From Ornithobacterium rhinotracheale (GTDB lineage Bacteria > Bacteroidota > Bacteroidia > Flavobacteriales > Weeksellaceae), in NCBI RefSeq assembly GCF_022832975.1, contig NZ_CP094846.1, forward strand, positions 682,001-746,000: 64,000 bases of DNA. The letters run 5' to 3'. The stretch's first letter is position 1; each line of letters starts with the position of its first letter. This document shows positions 53,114 to 62,383 of the stretch, piece by piece. A model generated the notes under the pieces. That model searched no databases. It was not told the origin of the DNA and saw only the letters and a list, made by a program, of their open reading frames with translations. Made by a program: the position numbers and the translations under genes.

Positions 53114-54403
53114 ATGGCAAAAATACAAATTAAATCTGAGAAACTCACACCTTTTGGAGGAATTTTTTCAATCATGGAGAAATTTGACTCCATGCTTTCA
53201 CCCGTTATCGACTCAACACTGGGTCAGAGATGCAGCAGTATCTTCGGATATCAGTTCAGCGAGATAGTCCGTTCGCTGATGAGCGTTTATTTCTGTGGCG
53301 GCTCATGCGTGGAAGATGTAACGTCACAACTGATGCGCCATCTCTCGTATCATCCTACCCTTCGTACATGCAGCTCTGATACCATCCTCAGAGCCATCAA
53401 GGAACTGACACAGGAAAACATCTCCTATACTTCCGACCAAGGCAAGACCTATGATTTCAATACTGCAGACAAACTCAACACATTGCTTATAAACGCTTTG
53501 GTTTCTACAGGCGAGTTGAAGGAAATTGAGGAATACGATGTTGACTTTGACCATCAGTTTCTTGAAACGGAGAAGTATGATGCAAAACCGACCTACAAAA
53601 AGTTCCTCGGCTACAGGCCTGGCGTATATGTTATCGGTGACAAGATAGTCTATATCGAGAACAGCGATGGCAACACGAATGTGCGTTTTCATCAGGCAGA
53701 CACCCATAAGAGATTCTTCGCTCTTCTGGAATCCCAGAACATCCGTGTAAATCGCTTCAGGGCAGACTGCGGTTCCTGCTCGAAGGAAATCGTCAGTGAG
53801 ATAGAGAAGCATTGCAAACATTTCTACATCCGTGCCAACCGATGCAGTTCGCTCTACAATGACATCTTTGCTCTGAGAGGATGGAAGACGGAGGAGATTA
53901 ACGGCATCCAGTTCGAACTCAATTCCATTCTCGTTGAGAAATGGGAAGGCAAGTGCTATCGTCTTGTCATCCAGAGACAAAGACGCAACAGTGGCGACCT
54001 TGACCTATGGGAAGGCGAATACACTTACCGTTGTATTCTGACCAACGATTACAAGTCATCGACAAGGGACATTGTTGAATTCTACAATCTGCGTGGCGGC
54101 AAGGAACGTATCTTTGACGACATGAACAACGGATTCGGTTGGAGCAGGCTCCCCAAGTCATTCATGGCGGAGAATACTGTCTTTCTTCTGCTTACTGCAT
54201 TGATACACAATTTCTACAAGACCATCATGAGCAGGCTTGACACCAAGGCTTTTGGGCTCAAGAAAACGAGTCGCATAAAGGCTTTTGTCTTCAGATTCAT
54301 CTCCGTACCTGCCAAGTGGATCATGACTGCAAGGCAATACGTGCTGAATATCTACACAGAGAACCGCGCTTATGCAAAACCCTTCAAAACAGAATTCGGA
54401 TAA
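53114..54403 (+). CDS. IS1380-family transposase
   Basis: A 429-aa DDE transposase. Catalytic acidic residues are likely Asp144 (DVDFDH), Asp218 (RADCGS) and Glu331. The last lies in YNLRGGKERIFDDM, the Y-x2-R-x3-E signature of the IS4/IS1380 group (Tyr324, Arg327). The N-terminus MAKIQIKSEKLTPFGGIFSIMEKFD and the whole frame appear intact, so the element may still move. Codon use and base composition differ strongly from flanking genes. Long antisense frames inside it are by-products of that composition. Confidence 0.95.
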   Translation: MAKIQIKSEKLTPFGGIFSIMEKFDSMLSPVIDSTLGQRCSSIFGYQFSEIVRSLMSVYFCGGSCVEDVTSQLMRHLSYHPTLRTCSSDTILRAIKELTQENISYTSDQGKTYDFNTADKLNTLLINALVSTGELKEIEEYDVDFDHQFLETEKYDAKPTYKKFLGYRPGVYVIGDKIVYIENSDGNTNVRFHQADTHKRFFALLESQNIRVNRFRADCGSCSKEIVSEIEKHCKHFYIRANRCSSLYNDIFALRGWKTEEINGIQFELNSILVEKWEGKCYRLVIQRQRRNSGDLDLWEGEYTYRCILTNDYKSSTRDIVEFYNLRGGKERIFDDMNNGFGWSRLPKSFMAENTVFLLLTALIHNFYKTIMSRLDTKAFGLKKTSRIKAFVFRFISVPAKWIMTARQYVLNIYTENRAYAKPFKTEFG

Positions 54404-54537
54404 GAATCCTTTCTTTCCGGTTAGAATCTGCGTATTTCCTCAAGTCGCATCGTGGGGTAAGGGGATGTTGGCTACATATTGATGTTGTGCTGTTGCTTTT
54501 TACTGAAAGCTACTACTAACGACTCATAAATCTACCC

Positions 54538-55389
54538 TTAATCGTGTATTGGATGATAGTTGCGGATTTTAGGTAAAATTGATTTTTTAAAGTCTAAATT
54601 ATTAATCAAAAAGCCCCATGCATAAAATGATCCCCATGCAATTAAGGTTGTTAATGCAAAAGGTTTAGGATTTATGACGCTAATAAATACAAGTAAAATA
54701 ATTAACGCAATTGGTATAATAATACTTTTGTTGATTTTTTGATTTAATTTAGAGAAAAAATTCATTTTAGCTTCAAATGCCCCAATAGTAAATGCAGACA
54801 AAAGACTAATAGTTGTTATTAACAGTTCTAAAATCTGATTGTGGTTTATGTTATTTTTCACCTTTATAGAGATGTAAAAAGATACTGCATATCCCAATAT
54901 TAAAGTGAAAAATACAAAATATAATTTAAATCTGTCAATTAATTTGAAAATTATTGGAGTGAAAAACATGAGAATAGAATAAGGTAATAAAAACCACCAC
55001 TCAAAATTATATGAGCATTCCAATCCAATAAAGTTTAAAAGAAATGTTGAGATGTCTCCTGGGTATTTTTCAGGCTTTATAAAGCTGCCTATCGATACAA
55101 AAACTGCAAGAACTATCCATAAATTACAATAAAGGAGAAAGACACGACTAAAATTTTTCTTTAGACTAATATTATTTTTATTTTTTTCGTAAGTTTTATA
55201 AAGACCATATCCTCCAAGTATTAAGTAGAATGGAACACAAATCATTGTGTATTTTGATAATAAATGGAATAATGGTTCTCCATTGATTTTTAAAAATGAA
55301 ATGTAATCTTTTGATTTATTGAATAAATGTAAGAATAGCATTATTAATATTGCGACTCCTTTGATTTTGGTGGTTAAAGTTTTGTCCAT
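54538..55389 (-). pseudogene. Acyltransferase-3, N-terminal fragment disrupted by the IS element
   Basis: The minus-strand frame gives 283 residues: 275 native ones (to LPKI, ending at ~54566), then eight encoded by the IS end before a TAA at 54538. About eight membrane helices are visible, with the N-terminal LKxxxI...LHLF and the GEPLFHLLSKYTMICVPFYLILGGYGL block typical of acyltransferase-3 proteins. These are inner-membrane enzymes that acylate polysaccharides or lipids. Joined with the fragment at 52768-52984 it forms a 345-aa protein, a normal length. Loss of the C-terminal helices probably destroys activity. Confidence 0.9.
54566..54568 (+). repeat. Right copy of the candidate ATT target duplication
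   Basis: ATT directly after the right GTTGCGG end of the IS; see 52982-52984. Confidence 0.5.
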
Positions 55390-55452
55390 TTCTTTTTAAT
55401 TTTTGCAAAAGTATATAAAATATATCACGTGGCTTTTAGATAATGATTAAAA

Positions 55453-56766
55453 TCAATATTTTAACCATTTTAGCCATTCTTTGATGGATGGCTTTTTGCC
55501 ATACATCAATATACCCACTCGGTAGATTTTTGCAGCAAACCAAACCATTAAAAATACGGAACCTATAAGTAATCCAATGGAAAGAAAAAGTTGCTCAGTC
55601 GGAACGCCAAAACTGATTCTAGCCATCATCGTAACGGGTGATGTGAATGGAATGATACTGAACCAATACCCCACAGGGCCGTCTGGATTTTCAAAAATAC
55701 TTATCGAGCCATATAGACCAAGCATTAAAGGCAAAATCCCGAGCCACATAAATTGTTGTGTTTCGGTGTCGCTCTCCACCGATGCCCCAATGGCGGCAAA
55801 TAGCGAACTGTAAAATAAATAGCCAAAGAAGAAGTAAATAAAGAATACCGAAACAATCAACGGGATATTCATGTTCAGAATGGTGTGAATAATCTCCTTG
55901 ATTTCGGAAAAATCCCCTACCTTAGTAGTCGTAGCCATATCTCCCAATTGCTGTGCAGGGGCAAAGAATGAATCAATCAGTGCAGGAGAAATCATTAAAA
56001 AAGCCAAAATCAGAACAATCCATATTGCAAATTGCGTTATAGCTACTAATGTGGACCCCAAGATTTTTCCCATCATCAGGTTAAAAGGTTTCACGCTAGA
56101 GATGATGATTTCTACCACTCGGTTGTTTTTCTCTTCGATCACGCTACGCATTACACGCACACCATACATCATGATAAACATAAAGGTGGCATACATTAAA
56201 ATTCCTGAAAATATGGATTTTACACCTTCCTGCATCTGGTCGGTGCTTTTGCTTCCGTCGTCGGATTCTTGCGTTACAGCGATTTTTACGCTCGCTTCGG
56301 CTTCGTCCAAATCTTGTGTAGTGATGCCTTTGCGTTTAAGATTGATTTCGGTAAGCGTCTTTTCGATTTTCTTTTCAATTGTAGGGATGAGCGAAACGCC
56401 TATGTTTTTATTTGAAATAAATTCAATGCCATTTTTTAAATTAGTAAAAGTGCTATCGGTTCTTGGGATAAATAAAATTCCCGTTAAGGATTTGGAAATA
56501 AGGATGCTATCTTTTAATCCATTAAACTCTTTTGGTGCATAAAAGGTGTATTGATTATGCTCATTGCTCTCAAAAGTTCTTTCAAAAAGCCCAGATTCAT
56601 CAATCACGGCAATGCGATTGGTCTCGTTGTTTGCCATGTTTAAAAATCCGATAACCAAGCCGAAAAGCACGATTAAAAACGGCATGGCGATTGTGAGAAT
56701 GATAAAAGATTTTTTACGAACTTCTACTAGAAATTCTCGTTTTGTAACTAGCCAAATTTGTTTCAT
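55453..56766 (-). CDS. ABC-2 type transporter permease (NatB-like)
   Basis: A 437-aa membrane protein. The start at 56766 (MKQIWLVTKREFLVEVRKKSF) overlaps the stop of the ATPase gene by ATGA; the longer frame from 56850 adds a basic, unlikely N-terminus. One membrane segment is near residue 25, then a ~150-residue periplasmic loop, then five or six segments (from ~185). This is the architecture of ABC-2/NatB permeases, which export sodium, drugs or lipids with a NatA-type ATPase. Substrate unknown. Confidence 0.88.
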   Translation of the reverse strand: MKQIWLVTKREFLVEVRKKSFIILTIAMPFLIVLFGLVIGFLNMANNETNRIAVIDESGLFERTFESNEHNQYTFYAPKEFNGLKDSILISKSLTGILFIPRTDSTFTNLKNGIEFISNKNIGVSLIPTIEKKIEKTLTEINLKRKGITTQDLDEAEASVKIAVTQESDDGSKSTDQMQEGVKSIFSGILMYATFMFIMMYGVRVMRSVIEEKNNRVVEIIISSVKPFNLMMGKILGSTLVAITQFAIWIVLILAFLMISPALIDSFFAPAQQLGDMATTTKVGDFSEIKEIIHTILNMNIPLIVSVFFIYFFFGYLFYSSLFAAIGASVESDTETQQFMWLGILPLMLGLYGSISIFENPDGPVGYWFSIIPFTSPVTMMARISFGVPTEQLFLSIGLLIGSVFLMVWFAAKIYRVGILMYGKKPSIKEWLKWLKY

Positions 56767-57677
56767 AGCGATTGATTTACAGCGTTTATAAATACTTCGT
56801 TCATACTTGGGATGATTTCGGAATACTCTCCGACAACCCCTAGCGTGCAAAGTTCTTGCAAGAGTGTGTTGTCGCTTTGTTCTTTTCTAGTAGTAAAGCT
56901 TGCATAATCCTCGTTTTCAATTAAATCTGTTATTTTGTGTTGTGCCTTAAAGTTTTGCCAAGCATCTGGCGAAGTGATTTTTAGTCCGATTTTAAAATCT
57001 CCTTTTTTAAAGGAATTTCTCACCGATTGAATTTCACCATCCAGCACCTTGTTGGATTTATTGATAAGAGCCACATAATCGCACATTTCTTCTACACTTT
57101 CCATGCGGTGCGTAGAAAAAATAATAGTCGTGCCTTTTTCTTTTAATTCTAAAATTTCATCACGGATAATGTTGGCATTTACGGGATCGAACCCACTGAA
57201 TGGCTCATCAAAAATCAAAAGTTTTGGAGCGTGCAATACGGTAACGATAAATTGAATTTTTTGCCCCATTCCTTTAGAAAGTTCAGAGAGTTTTTTATTC
57301 CACCAGCTACCAATGTCTAGCTTATCAAACCAATATTTGAGTTTTTGTTTGGCGTCGTTTTTGGAAAGCCCTTTAAGCTGAGCGAGATAAATGGCTTGTT
57401 CTCCCACTTTCATATTTTTGTACAGCCCGCGCTCTTCTGGCATATAGCCAATCGCAGAAATATGTTTTGGGGCTAATTTTTCCCCATCGAGTATGATTTC
57501 GCCCGTGTCGGGCATTGTGATTTGGTTGATAATACGGATGAAAGTAGTTTTTCCTGCGCCGTTTGGTCCCAATAGTCCATAAATCGATGCTTTAGGAATT
57601 TCTATGCTAAAATCGTTTAGTGCTACCTTATTGCCATATTTCTTGCTGATATTTTTTGCAATTAAAAGCGATTCCAT
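56763..57677 (-). CDS. ABC transporter ATP-binding protein (NatA-like)
   Basis: A 304-aa ATPase. Walker A GPNGAGKTT is at residues 37-45, the signature ELSKGMGQK near 138 and Walker B LLIFDEPFSGFDP near 159, followed by the switch His in FSTHRM. The C-terminal ~90 residues form the extension usual for NatA/YhaQ-type exporters. Expressed with the permease through the ATGA overlap. Confidence 0.92.
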   Translation of the reverse strand: MESLLIAKNISKKYGNKVALNDFSIEIPKASIYGLLGPNGAGKTTFIRIINQITMPDTGEIILDGEKLAPKHISAIGYMPEERGLYKNMKVGEQAIYLAQLKGLSKNDAKQKLKYWFDKLDIGSWWNKKLSELSKGMGQKIQFIVTVLHAPKLLIFDEPFSGFDPVNANIIRDEILELKEKGTTIIFSTHRMESVEEMCDYVALINKSNKVLDGEIQSVRNSFKKGDFKIGLKITSPDAWQNFKAQHKITDLIENEDYASFTTRKEQSDNTLLQELCTLGVVGEYSEIIPSMNEVFINAVNQSL

Positions 57678-57724
57678 AGTTTATTTTAATGATTGTTACA
57701 AATATAAAAAAAAAGTCTGAAGTA

Positions 57725-59254
57725 TTAATTCAGACTTTGTTTTTGTGTCGGGGTGCTTGTTGTTGTTGGCGCACCCGCTTCGCCTTCTTTTGGTTTTCTA
57801 AATCGATAGGATTTACCGTTTTGTAGATCTTGATCGGCAAGCAATTGAGCCACAGTTACAAAATGGTATCCTTTTGCTTTCAAGTTTTTAATGACTTCAG
57901 GAATGGCTTCTACCGTAGTTTTGTGGATATCGTGCGCCAAAAGAATTGAATTTGGCTCCGCTTTGCTCAAGCGTTCTGCCACGGTTTTAGAGTTTTTGAT
58001 TCGCCAATCTTCTGGATCGATATTCCATAAAATAAATGGTTTTTTTACCACTTTTTTCACGGTTGCGTTGATAGAGCCATAGGGCGGACGCAAATAATCA
58101 GCTTTTTTCCCGATTAATTCTTCCAGCACTTCGTCTGTTTTGTCCACTTCTTCTTGCACTTTGGCTGCAGAAAGTTTCTTTAAATCTTTGTGATCCCAAG
58201 TGTGGCTTTCGATTTCGTGCCCTTCGCTATAGGCGCGTTGGATAGTTTTTTGTTGCACTTGTGCTGATTTTCCAAGTACGAAAAAGGTAGCTTTTACATC
58301 ATTTTCTTTTAAAATGTCGAGCAATTTTGGTGTGTAGTCAGAAGGACCATCATCGAATGTAAGTGCAACACAAGGCACTTTGCTACAATCTACGGCTACC
58401 TCTTCGGGTTGTTGAGGTAGATTTTCATCTTCCTCTTCCTCCTGCATAGGCTGATTGTTTACTAAATTTAAAAATGAAGACTTTAAGTATGTATCCATTT
58501 TAGCTTTCGGCATTTCAATGGTGATTTCGCCCATATAGCCAGGTGCTACGGCATATTTATCAAAAATGAATTTCCAATCGCCATTTGGCAACAAAATCAT
58601 GGTTTTGTAGTTTTCTCCCGTTGCTTCGGTGCCTTCTGCGATATTCGCTTTTACCGCTTCGAACACTTGCTCTTTCTCCGCATCTGGGATTTTTTTATTA
58701 TTAAAGATTTTGTTTTTAATCGTATCTGTCACGACTTGTCTTGCTTCTTCGGCAAAAGTTCTAAAATCGTTGATATTATTAAAGAAATTCTCGATTCTGA
58801 GTTTTTTCTTTTTCTTTAAATCGTAATAATGGGTGAAAAATTGTTTGGTAAAATTGTTTCCGTATGATGCTTCGCGCTCGATTAAGAAAACGATTACATT
58901 ATTATTGTTCTGTAATACTTCAAAATGCTGGTTAAAATCAATGGGAGCGGCAGGAATAACAATTGAATCTGCCGATTTATTTTCGCTCATTATCTTTTTG
59001 AATTCTGTTTCGAAATCCTGCGCAAAATTATATTCATATTCATTTATAAATGGGTAGCTTTTGGTTTCTGGATAGGAAGCAAGGAATCGGTATGCTGCAC
59101 TATCTTCTCCCATTTTCAAAGTTTGAACTAAGATTTCATCTTGTTTCTGTGGTTCTACACTAGATTGATTATTTGTGGTATTGCCATTTCCGCTTTTTTG
59201 GCAAGAGAAAAATAAGAGCGATAAAATGCTAAATAGAAATAATGTTTTTTTCAT
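57725..59254 (-). CDS. Polysaccharide deacetylase lipoprotein, PdaC-like
   Basis: A 509-aa lipoprotein (lipobox Cys18). The middle part (residues ~45-270) resembles the DUF4163/DUF3298 pair found before the catalytic domain in Bacillus PdaC. An acidic stretch (EEEEDENLPQQPEE) leads to a NodB domain with TFDDGPS (Asp-Asp, near 298), the metal ligands in SHTWDH, RPPYGS, NIDPEDW and ILLAHDIH near the end. It would remove N-acetyl groups from peptidoglycan or another glycan, a change that protects many bacteria from lysozyme. The tail is Pro/Thr-rich. Substrate inferred. Confidence 0.88.
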   Translation of the reverse strand: MKKTLFLFSILSLLFFSCQKSGNGNTTNNQSSVEPQKQDEILVQTLKMGEDSAAYRFLASYPETKSYPFINEYEYNFAQDFETEFKKIMSENKSADSIVIPAAPIDFNQHFEVLQNNNNVIVFLIEREASYGNNFTKQFFTHYYDLKKKKKLRIENFFNNINDFRTFAEEARQVVTDTIKNKIFNNKKIPDAEKEQVFEAVKANIAEGTEATGENYKTMILLPNGDWKFIFDKYAVAPGYMGEITIEMPKAKMDTYLKSSFLNLVNNQPMQEEEEDENLPQQPEEVAVDCSKVPCVALTFDDGPSDYTPKLLDILKENDVKATFFVLGKSAQVQQKTIQRAYSEGHEIESHTWDHKDLKKLSAAKVQEEVDKTDEVLEELIGKKADYLRPPYGSINATVKKVVKKPFILWNIDPEDWRIKNSKTVAERLSKAEPNSILLAHDIHKTTVEAIPEVIKNLKAKGYHFVTVAQLLADQDLQNGKSYRFRKPKEGEAGAPTTTSTPTQKQSLN

Positions 59255-59427
59255 TGATTATAAGGTAAATAAGTCTTAATTTTTTGGGCTGAATATCAGC
59301 TCTAAAATGAGAGCCAAAATTACGCCATTTTTTAGTTGTACCGAAAATATTTTTCATAAAAAAACTTTTTAAAATGCGTTAAAACAATGTTTTTTTCGTG
59401 ATTGTTTTAATTTTAACTAAAAATAAT

Positions 59428-59435
59428 TATCTTTG
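59428..59435 (+). promoter_or_regulatory. -7 box in front of the TPP riboswitch
   Basis: TATCTTTG fits TAnnTTTG, with TTTT 19 bp upstream as a weak -33. Transcription would begin near 59441, just before the aptamer. Confidence 0.55.
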
Positions 59436-59445
59436 CACCAAGAAT

Positions 59446-59559
59446 CATAAAAGGGGTGCTTTCTGAGAATGCAGAAGGCTGAGATTATACTCTTAGAACT
59501 TGGGCAGGTAATGCTGCCAAAGAATTAACTTCAAGATTAAAGGTTGTGCCCTTTTTATG
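59446..59559 (+). promoter_or_regulatory. Thiamine pyrophosphate (TPP) riboswitch
   Basis: The conserved THI-box segments appear in order: GGGGTGC (59453-59459), CTGAGA near 59463, GGCTGAGA (59477-59484), ACTCT closing the first helix, GAACTTG (59496 on), and GCAGG-TAATG-CTGCC (59504-59518) followed by AAAGAA. CATAAAAGGG (59446-59455) is also complementary to CCCTTTTTATG (59549-59559), a possible alternative pairing to the aptamer helix and so part of the switch. The TonB receptor gene begins 29 bp further on. Bound TPP should lower its expression. Confidence 0.88.
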
Positions 59560-59588
59560 CATAGGATTTTAGAAATTAATTAAATTAT

Positions 59589-61736
59589 ATGTATAAAAAG
59601 TTATTTAGTTTAGTCAGTGTAGCAGCTTCATTATTGGCTACAGCGCAACAAAAACCACAAGACACCATCGTATTGTCAAGTGTAAATGCGGTTGCAAAAC
59701 TTCCAATTACCAAAGAAATTATCGGTAAAAAACAAATTCAGAAAAAGAATTTAGGACAAGACATGCCCGTGTTGCTCAAAAACGCCACAGCAGTAATCAG
59801 CACATCGGATGCAGGTGCTGGAGTAGGATACACTGGAATGAGAATCAGGGGGATTGCCGCAGAGCAAGTGAATGTAACTTTTAACGGTGTGCCAGTAAAC
59901 GACAGCGAATCGCAGGGCGTATTCTGGGTGGATTTTCCAGATGTTTCGTCATCGGCCGATGCAGTGGTGATTCAGCGTGGGGTAGGGACTTCATCCAACG
60001 GAGCCGCTTCGTTTGGGGGGAGCATCAACCTTGATACCAATCGCCGTAGAACTCAAGCTTTTGGTGAATTAATGGGGGCTTATGGTAGCTTCAATACCCA
60101 AAAATACATGTTAAGTGCAGGAACGGGAGATGTAGCCAATCAAAAATTGAATTTTGATGTGCGTGGCTCGTATGTGAAATCAGACGGATACCGCGATAGA
60201 GCGTCGGCAGATCTTTATTCTGTAGGGTTCAATGCGAGATATATGCCTTCTGCCAATACAGAAATCCATTTATTGAACATTTTTGGTCATGAAAAAACTT
60301 ACCAAGCTTGGGACGGAATCACCAAAAGTGAAGAAAAAAAATACGGAAGAACTTACAATCCTAATGGTGCGATTTTCAATAGTGATTGGTCAAATGTCAT
60401 AGGCTACTACGACAATCATGTGGATAATTATGACCAAAACCACACGCACTTATATTGGAATCAAAAATATGCAAACGGTTGGAAATCAAAATTTACAGCG
60501 CACTACACACGCGGAAAAGGATATTACGAAAGCTATAAACAAGGAGCGAAACTTGCTAAAAGCTACAAAGTGAATATCAATGGACTTCCAAAAGCAGACG
60601 CAATTCGTAGAAAATGGCTAGATAACCATTTTTATGGCGGAATCTTCAATGTGGAAAACACTCAATTAGGCAATACTAAATTGTATGCTGGTGTGGCTGC
60701 CAATAAATATGTGGGCGACCACTACGGTGAAATAATCAAAGTAATCAACCACCCAGAATACAAACAAAATGGTTATTATTACGAAAACGAAGCCAACAAA
60801 GTTGAAATTTCAGGATTCGTGAAATTCTTGCAAAAAATAGGCAAAGTTGATTTGTTTGGTGATGTTCAAATCAGAAACATTAGCTACGACGGAAAATATA
60901 AAAATGGTGGCGAAAACGATGCAGAAGAATTCCGCCCGTTTGATGAAAGCTATAATTTCTTAAATCCAAAAGCGGGTATTACTTTCAATATTAATAATTT
61001 CGAAAATGTATATTTCTCTTATGGATTGACTCACCGCGAGCCAAAAAGAGCCGATATCTTAAACGCAATCGCTGAGCAAACAGATATTAAACCAGAAACT
61101 TTACACGATTTTGAATTAGGCTATAGAATCGAAAAACCTTATTTGAATTTAGGCGTGAATGCTTACTATATGCGATACAAAGACCAATTGGTGCTTTCAG
61201 GAAAATTAAACCAAGTAGGCTCTGCTATCAAAGAAAATGTAGGAGATAGCTACCGCGCAGGTTTAGAAATGGATTTCAGAACACCGATTGTTTATAATCA
61301 ATTGAATTTCTTTGGTAATTTGGCTTGGAGCGTCAATAAAAACATAGATTACAAAGAAATAGTCAATAAAAAAGTGAAAAATTTCGGAACCACTACCATT
61401 TCTTTCTCACCAAATATCGTGAGCTCTGTAGGAGTGGAATTTACTCCAGTAAAAGATTTGAATTTTACTTTCGTAAACAAATATGTGTCTGAGCAGTATG
61501 TGACCAATACCCAAAACGAAAATTTAAAACTTGACGCTTACAATGTTTCAGATTTGTCTGCCAACTATACATTTAAACTTCAAGGAAGAACAAGTCTTGA
61601 ATTAATGGCGCTTGTAAACAATATTTTCAATGAGCAGTATGCATCAAATGGTAGCAAAGATTGGTCTGGAGATGATTTGAGATACTACCCACAAGCAGGA
61701 ACCAACTTCTTGGCAGGTTTGAAACTTAAATTCTAA
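59589..61736 (+). CDS. TonB-dependent outer-membrane receptor, probable thiamine importer
   Basis: A 715-aa TonB-dependent receptor with a signal peptide (cleavage after LLATAQ) and no carboxypeptidase-like extension. The plug (residues ~40-150) shows MRIRGIAAEQVNVTFNGVPVNDSESQGVFW and SSNGAASFGGSINLDT, and the barrel ends in GLKLKF. TPP-riboswitch control of TonB receptors is established in Bacteroidota, and the switch here makes thiamine or a precursor the likely cargo. No inner-membrane thiamine transporter (PnuT) or thiamine pyrophosphokinase gene follows; the gene is monocistronic. Confidence 0.9.
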   Translation: MYKKLFSLVSVAASLLATAQQKPQDTIVLSSVNAVAKLPITKEIIGKKQIQKKNLGQDMPVLLKNATAVISTSDAGAGVGYTGMRIRGIAAEQVNVTFNGVPVNDSESQGVFWVDFPDVSSSADAVVIQRGVGTSSNGAASFGGSINLDTNRRRTQAFGELMGAYGSFNTQKYMLSAGTGDVANQKLNFDVRGSYVKSDGYRDRASADLYSVGFNARYMPSANTEIHLLNIFGHEKTYQAWDGITKSEEKKYGRTYNPNGAIFNSDWSNVIGYYDNHVDNYDQNHTHLYWNQKYANGWKSKFTAHYTRGKGYYESYKQGAKLAKSYKVNINGLPKADAIRRKWLDNHFYGGIFNVENTQLGNTKLYAGVAANKYVGDHYGEIIKVINHPEYKQNGYYYENEANKVEISGFVKFLQKIGKVDLFGDVQIRNISYDGKYKNGGENDAEEFRPFDESYNFLNPKAGITFNINNFENVYFSYGLTHREPKRADILNAIAEQTDIKPETLHDFELGYRIEKPYLNLGVNAYYMRYKDQLVLSGKLNQVGSAIKENVGDSYRAGLEMDFRTPIVYNQLNFFGNLAWSVNKNIDYKEIVNKKVKNFGTTTISFSPNIVSSVGVEFTPVKDLNFTFVNKYVSEQYVTNTQNENLKLDAYNVSDLSANYTFKLQGRTSLELMALVNNIFNEQYASNGSKDWSGDDLRYYPQAGTNFLAGLKLKF

Positions 61737-61766
61737 TTATTCATTCTTTTTTTTTATGTTGTAATG

Positions 61767-61802
61767 AAAGCCGTGAAAGAGGAAACTCGCACGGCTTTTT
61801 TT
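61767..61802. terminator. Terminator after the TonB receptor gene
   Basis: Perfect 9-bp arms AAAGCCGTG (61767-61775) and CACGGCTTT (61790-61798), then T residues. It lies between convergent genes. Confidence 0.85.
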
Positions 61803-61828
61803 ATGATTTAAATGAACTAAAAAAATGA

Positions 61829-62254
61829 TTAATATTCGAAAATTTCTCTCCCCGAAAAATGGAATTTAGCCTCAATTTCAGCGTTTTCATCGCTGTCGGC
61901 GCCGTGTACCGCGTTGGCTTGTTTAGAGTCTGCATATTTCTTGCGCAGCGTTCCCTCTTCTGCTTCGGCAGGGTCTGTTGCACCGATTAATTTTCGGTAA
62001 TCTGCTACCGCATTTTCTTTTTCTAAAACAGCCGCTACAATAGGTCCCGAAATCATAAAATCTACCAATTCATCAAAGAAAGGACGCTCCTTGTGCACCG
62101 CATAAAAATGCTCGGCATCAGCACGGCTCAATTGCGTAAGTTTCATTGCACGAATTTTAAATCCAGCATTCACGATATCGTTTAGAATCGCCCCGATATG
62201 TCCCTTTTTTACCGCATTGGGCTTAATCATTGTAAAGGTGAGATTGTTTTGCAT
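61829..62254 (-). CDS. ndk: Nucleoside diphosphate kinase
   Basis: Ndk (141 aa) balances nucleoside triphosphates. The phosphate-accepting His117 lies in [13 protein letters not shown], and [16 protein letters not shown] (8-21) is the N-terminal nucleotide-binding block. The length equals that of E. coli Ndk within two residues. It has a normal family layout and stands alone. Confidence 0.97.
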   Translation of the reverse strand: MQNNLTFTMIKPNAVKKGHIGAILNDIVNAGFKIRAMKLTQLSRADAEHFYAVHKERPFFDELVDFMISGPIVAAVLEKENAVADYRKLIGATDPAEAEEGTLRKKYADSKQANAVHGADSDENAEIEAKFHFSGREIFEY

Positions 62255-62383
62255 GTGTTTGAATTTTAAAGGTTAAAATTAATCTTCTGCCTAAAGATAG
62301 AAATTAATCTTAAAGAATCAATACACTACACAAAAAATTTTAGCACAATAATTGCATTTTTCAAGGCAAAAAATATTCATTTA

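Larger units (their letters stand above)
52985..54565 (+). mobile_element. IS1380-family insertion sequence
   Basis: A 1581-bp element with short terminal inverted repeats CCGCAAC (52985-52991) / GTTGCGG (54559-54565) and a subterminal match (ATTTATAAGT versus ATTTATGAGT). It is flanked by ATT on both sides. Its single transposase gene is much richer in G+C than its neighbours and uses different codons (many TTC, CTC, ATC), indicating transfer from a Bacteroides/Prevotella-like source. It has inserted in an acyltransferase-3 gene. The boundaries are supported because precise removal rebuilds that gene in frame. Confidence 0.88.

Noticed and set aside
53324-53980. Long minus-strand frame (218 codons) inside the IS
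   Set aside because: It is antisense to the intact transposase, has no recognisable domain, and is explained by the base composition of the element.
55898-56542. Plus-strand frame of 214 codons
   Set aside because: Lies wholly antisense to the ABC-2 permease, which has clear homology and a coupled start; the antisense product resembles nothing.
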